A DNA stretch of 64,000 bases. Origin: an uncultured Lachnoclostridium sp. Lineage in GTDB: Bacteria > Bacillota > Clostridia > Lachnospirales > Lachnospiraceae. Positions 61,043 to 64,000 of this stretch are shown here, one piece after another; positions within the stretch are counted from its first letter, which is position 1, and each line of letters begins with the position of its first letter. The notes below the pieces were generated by a model. That model worked only from the letters and a program-made list of their open reading frames with translations. It did not search any database and had not been told where the DNA came from. The translations under genes and the position numbers were made by a program. The stretch lies in contig CABQJX010000001.1 of assembly GCA_902464595.1 (NCBI GenBank), forward strand, positions 1 to 64,000, written 5' to 3'.

Positions 61043-61870
61043 ATGGAAAAAAATGTAACGTGGAAGGGGTATCTCATCGGAGATGTGGCCCAGATGGTGG
61101 GGCTCAGCCGGGATGCCCTGCGCTTTTATGAAAAAAAGGGGATCATCGAAGCCACAAAGGGAGAGAATGGCTACCGGTATTACTCAGAGGCAGATATATA
61201 CCGTTTGATGTATATTTTGTATCAGAGAAAAATGAACATTAGTATAGAAGAAATCGGGGATCTTATGAGCGGGCAAAATTCCTTCTCTGCCAGAAAAGAT
61301 CAGATCCGGCAGCGGCTGGAGGAGGAGGAGGAGGCAATCCGCTGCCACAGGCAGGCGATCATGCGCCTGGAGCTGGCGAGACAGGATATGGAGCGGCTGG
61401 AACAATTTTTAAATACATGCTCCCTCCGTTTGTTTCCGAAAGCCTATATTATGGATACCTGTCAGGATCTTCAGGAGGGGCTTCGGGAATGGTTCCGTCT
61501 GTCATCGGAGACGGCCGGCCTGGATATGTCCTATTTCTATAATGTGCTTGTATGGGACGGGGAGGATCTGAGGCAGGAGGGAACACAGCTTTTGCTCTAT
61601 GAGGGGTTGGAATCTGTTTTGGGAGGAAAATTTGACAAAAAAAGGTATCCCATGACAGAGGAAGGACAATGCATTTACGCTGTTTTCCTGTCAGAGGACA
61701 CCCTTCCCACAGATCAAATGATCCGTCAGATGGAGCAATGGGGAAGGGCTCATGGCTATGAAGCCACGGGCCGGATCTATGCCAATGACATGGCCTCTTT
61801 TTTTGAGAAAGAAAAGACCAATTATGCCCTGGAGATATATATGCCTATAAAAGGAGCTGTGCACGAATGA
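61043..61870 (+). CDS. MerR-family transcription regulator
   Basis: 275 residues with an N-terminal MerR winged helix (GYLIGDVAQMVGLSRDALRFYEKKGIIEATKGENGYRYYSEADIYRLMYI, split over residues 6-55) and a coiled-coil dimer helix (about 85-125). The larger C-terminal domain may bind an effector (GyrI-like pattern not certain). ATG 61043 has AGGGGA at 61030-61035; the in-frame start at 60968 lies in the promoter. Its own promoter is embedded in DnaA-box sequences. Target genes are not evident; MerR sites with 19-nt spacers were not found nearby. Confidence 0.88.
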   Translation: MEKNVTWKGYLIGDVAQMVGLSRDALRFYEKKGIIEATKGENGYRYYSEADIYRLMYILYQRKMNISIEEIGDLMSGQNSFSARKDQIRQRLEEEEEAIRCHRQAIMRLELARQDMERLEQFLNTCSLRLFPKAYIMDTCQDLQEGLREWFRLSSETAGLDMSYFYNVLVWDGEDLRQEGTQLLLYEGLESVLGGKFDKKRYPMTEEGQCIYAVFLSEDTLPTDQMIRQMEQWGRAHGYEATGRIYANDMASFFEKEKTNYALEIYMPIKGAVHE

Positions 61871-61894
61871 CTTAGTGCAGCAGCTCCTTTTGGT
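61849..61894 (+). terminator. Terminator overlapping the merR stop codon
   Basis: AAAAGGAGCTG (61849-61859) pairs perfectly with CAGCTCCTTTT (61881-61891), extended by TGCAC/GTGCA; the stop codon of the gene lies in the loop. T-rich sequence follows. A further GC-rich stem (GCGGCGGCA 61921-61929 with TGCCGCCGC 61962-61970) without T run lies downstream. Confidence 0.85.
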
Positions 61895-62141
61895 TTTCTG
61901 TAAAAGGTCATTTAGGGGAGGCGGCGGCAATAGGGGTTCCATCTGTAAGGAAGGATATGTCTGCCGCCGCGCGTTGTCATCGCTGACAGTAAGAGCATAC
62001 ACTATGGAGCGGCTCCAAGGTCAAGGAATGTCAGAGAAATGTAAGAGAACGTAAGAAATGTATGATTTTGGAATATAGTAAACATAAGGAAAATACCCAT
62101 AGAAGAAGATCCTTTTTGACTGCAGGGGAGGGGAACGGGGT

Positions 62142-62726
62142 ATGATCAATTATCTTTGGGCAGGTATGACATTGGCTGGCATCCTATGGGGGGCGTTTCA
62201 CGGACAGCTTCAGGCTGTTACCGAAGGAGCGCTCCAGGCAGCAAAGGAGGCAGTGGCGCTGGCAGTGGCGATGCTGGGGGTCATGAGCCTTTGGAGCGGG
62301 GTTTTAGAGATTGGATACCGCAGCGGTCTGGTGGATCAGCTGACCAGGAAGATGGGGCCGGTTCTCACCTTTTTGTTTCCCAGGCTGGATCCAAAGGGAG
62401 AGGCCAGGAAACAGATTTCCATGAATATGATCGCGAATCTGTTAGGGCTAGGCTGGGCTGCCACTCCTGCCGGACTAAAGGCCATGGAGGAATTAAAAAA
62501 GGAGTGTGGGGGAGAACCGGGAAAGGCCAGCAACGAGATGTGTACCTTTCTGATCATCAATATATCCTCCCTCCAGCTGATCCCCATGAATATGATCGCT
62601 TTCCGCAGCCAGTACGGCAGCCCTTCTCCGGAAGCGATCCTGGGGCCTGCGCTGGCGGCCACCTGTTTTAGCACCGTGGTGGCTGCAGTGTTTTGCCGGG
62701 TCATGGACCGGCAAAAAAAGCCTTGA
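62142..62726 (+). CDS. spmA: Spore maturation protein A (nucleoside-recognition domain)
   Basis: 194 residues, membrane protein with the SpmA/Gate-type pattern: MINYLWAGMTLAGILWGAFHG, GVLEIGYRSGLVDQLTRKMGPVLTFLFP, and SMNMIANLLGLGWAATPAGLKAMEEL. In Bacillus, SpmA and SpmB act together in spore core dehydration and are encoded side by side. Here cysK follows instead and spmB is absent from the window. GGGGAGGGG precedes the ATG. CATACACT at 61996-62003 resembles a sigma-E -10 element but no convincing -35 was found. Confidence 0.85.
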   Translation: MINYLWAGMTLAGILWGAFHGQLQAVTEGALQAAKEAVALAVAMLGVMSLWSGVLEIGYRSGLVDQLTRKMGPVLTFLFPRLDPKGEARKQISMNMIANLLGLGWAATPAGLKAMEELKKECGGEPGKASNEMCTFLIINISSLQLIPMNMIAFRSQYGSPSPEAILGPALAATCFSTVVAAVFCRVMDRQKKP

Positions 62727-62751
62727 CAAAGCAGCACTGGGCCGCTATACT
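62723..62751 (+). promoter_or_regulatory. Promoter of cysK, embedded in the spmA stop codon
   Basis: TTGACA (62723-62728), 17-nt spacer, TATACT (62746-62751). The -35 contains the spmA TGA stop (62724-62726). This is close to consensus and separates vegetative cysK expression from sporulation-type spmA expression. Confidence 0.85.
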
Positions 62752-62770
62752 CCCAGTAAACCTAGTAACT

Positions 62771-62788
62771 AACTATGAATGAATAGTT
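62771..62788. promoter_or_regulatory. Candidate operator in the cysK leader
   Basis: AACTAT-GAATGA-ATAGTT is an 18-bp inverted repeat starting 19 bases after the -10 element, preceded by a related CTAGTAACT. Location fits repression of cysK by an Rrf2/CymR-like regulator, but the match to a known consensus was not established. Confidence 0.45.
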
Positions 62789-62840
62789 GGAATGAAAGCA
62801 GAAAGGGGCTTTGCCAGGTGGCAGGCAATGGTGAGTGGAC

Positions 62841-63773
62841 ATGGGAAATATTTACAGCACAGCGGCGGAACTGGTTGGAAACACACCATTATTGGAGGTG
62901 CGGAAGATCGAACAGAAGGAGGGGCTGAAAGCCAGACTTCTTGTAAAGCTGGAGTACTTAAATCCGGCGGGCAGCGTAAAAGACCGGGTGGGAAAGGCCA
63001 TGATCGAGGAAGCAGAGAGGGCCGGGATCTTAAAGCCGGGCTCCGTTATCATTGAACCGACCTCCGGCAACACAGGCATTGGACTGGCGGCCATTGCAGC
63101 GGTAAAGGGGTACAGGCTGATCCTGACTATGCCGGATACGATGAGTATAGAACGCCGCAATATCTTAAAGGCTTACGGGGCAGAGATTGAACTTACCCCC
63201 GGGGAGAAGGGGATGAGCGGAGCCATTGAGCGGGCCAGGGAGCTGGCAGGAGAGATTCCGGGAAGCTTTATCCCAGGCCAGTTCGATAATCCAGTCAATC
63301 CGCGGATCCATATGGAAACCACAGGGCCGGAAATATGGAAGGACACAGAGGGAAAGGTGGATATTCTGGTGGCTTCTGTGGGAACTGGGGGAACGATCAC
63401 GGGAACCGGGGCATATCTCAAAAAGATGAATCCCGCCGTAAGGGTGGTGGCTGTGGAGCCGGCATCCTCTCCGGTACTGTCCGGGGGAAGCCCAGGGTCT
63501 CATAAGATCCAGGGCATCGGGGCCGGCTTTGTCCCCAAGGTGTTAGATACCAAGATCTATGACGAGGTGTTTCCTGTGGATAATGACATGCCCTTTCAGA
63601 CGGCCCGCCTGTTAGCCCAGACAGAGGGGATCCTTACAGGAATTTCCTCCGGTGCAGCCCTTTATGCGGGAATGGAAGTGGCTAAAAGAGAGGAGAATGA
63701 AGGAAAAACCATCGTAGTGATCCTGCCGGACAGCGGAGACCGTTATTATTCCACGCCGATCTTCACGGACTGA
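62841..63773 (+). CDS. cysK: Cysteine synthase (O-acetylserine sulfhydrylase)
   Basis: 310 residues, PLP enzyme: ELVGNTPLLEV, PLP lysine in LNPAGSVKDRVGKAM (about K43), asparagine loop EPTSGNTGIGLAAIAA, glycine-rich phosphate loop VGTGGTITGTGAYLK, and the C-terminal GISSGAAL and LPDSGDRYYST. All catalytic elements of CysK are present. ATG 62841 is taken as start; a GTG six bases earlier is in frame. Neither has a strong ribosome site. Confidence 0.95.
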   Translation: MGNIYSTAAELVGNTPLLEVRKIEQKEGLKARLLVKLEYLNPAGSVKDRVGKAMIEEAERAGILKPGSVIIEPTSGNTGIGLAAIAAVKGYRLILTMPDTMSIERRNILKAYGAEIELTPGEKGMSGAIERARELAGEIPGSFIPGQFDNPVNPRIHMETTGPEIWKDTEGKVDILVASVGTGGTITGTGAYLKKMNPAVRVVAVEPASSPVLSGGSPGSHKIQGIGAGFVPKVLDTKIYDEVFPVDNDMPFQTARLLAQTEGILTGISSGAALYAGMEVAKREENEGKTIVVILPDSGDRYYSTPIFTD

Positions 63774-63908
63774 TGATAAATGGAGGGCCTCCTTCTGCCT
63801 GCGTTTCCTCCCCTTGTCCCATGCACATAAATATGATATGCTTAGATCCGGGGGAGAGAATGAATACACATATTATAATGATGGGTTTATATTGAAGGAG
63901 GATTTCGT

Positions 63909-64000
63909 ATGTCATTTAGGCTGGCAGAGTACAAAAAACCGGATTTTAGTGAGAAACAATTTGTGGAGGCCCCAAACGCCGTTATGGTTCCGGCGCCCAG
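63909..64000 (+). CDS. Unidentified protein, N-terminal part only
   Basis: AAGGAGG at 63895-63901 precedes an ATG opening a frame to the window edge: MSFRLAEYKKPDFSEKQFVE…PNAVMVPAP (about 30 residues). The ribosome site shows that it is a real gene start. The fragment is too short to assign. TATAAT at 63874-63879 lacks a -35 partner. Confidence 0.6.
   Translation, partial: MSFRLAEYKKPDFSEKQFVEAPNAVMVPAP

Overview
The window looks like a chromosomal segment of an anaerobic, endospore-forming Lachnospiraceae (Clostridium cluster XIVa type; Enterocloster/Lacrimispora-like is a guess). The grounds are the selenocysteine genes, the Gram-positive fatty-acid operon order with FabK, YesMN-type two-component systems, a SpmA homologue, PSP1/RicT, strong AGGAGG ribosome binding sites and moderate GC. 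No phage, insertion sequence or CRISPR array is visible.

Layout. 1-7.75 kb: tRNA-Sec, selA, selB, a LysR regulator, a YedE-type selenium transporter, a TusA-like carrier, a DUF3343 Se/S carrier and a cysteine-desulfurase-like enzyme, together a selenium uptake and selenocysteine module. 7.9-15.2 kb: a LacI regulator with two matching 18-bp operators, a purine nucleoside phosphorylase of the MTAP family, a HAD phosphatase and a BMP-type nucleoside ABC transporter. 15.5-21.6 kb: a FadR-type regulator, a CUT1 sugar ABC transporter, a split transketolase and a cupin protein. 21.8-22.4 kb: two copies of a ~75-bp hairpin repeat around a small unknown gene. 22.7-31.9 kb: a ferric/sugar-phosphate-type ABC transporter, a phosphohexomutase and a binding protein/kinase/regulator triad resembling HptARS. 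32-35.7 kb: holB, ricT, trmN6, rsmI. 35.7-39.1 kb: a LysR regulator divergent from a mannonate-dehydratase-like gene and an SLC13-type transporter. 39.2-49.3 kb: kdp potassium uptake operon with two complementary, partly degenerate KdpD proteins, then kdpE. 49.4-60.8 kb: an AbrB-like gene (minus strand) and the complete type II fatty acid operon fabH-acpP-fabK-fabD-fabG-fabF-accB-fabZ-accC-accDA(fused) plus an NMO/FabK-like gene. 60.8-64 kb: a cluster of DnaA-box-like 9-mers, a MerR gene, spmA without spmB, cysK and the start of an unidentified gene.

The most unusual points are the duplicated and complementarily reduced KdpD pair with a degenerate P-loop relic, the likely hexose-phosphate sensing and uptake locus, same-orientation DnaA boxes abutting a merR promoter away from any dnaA gene, the paired hairpin repeat behind terminators, and an MTAP-family enzyme carrying Asn where adenine-specific members carry Asp. 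Everything here is read from sequence by eye; no alignment or database search was run.
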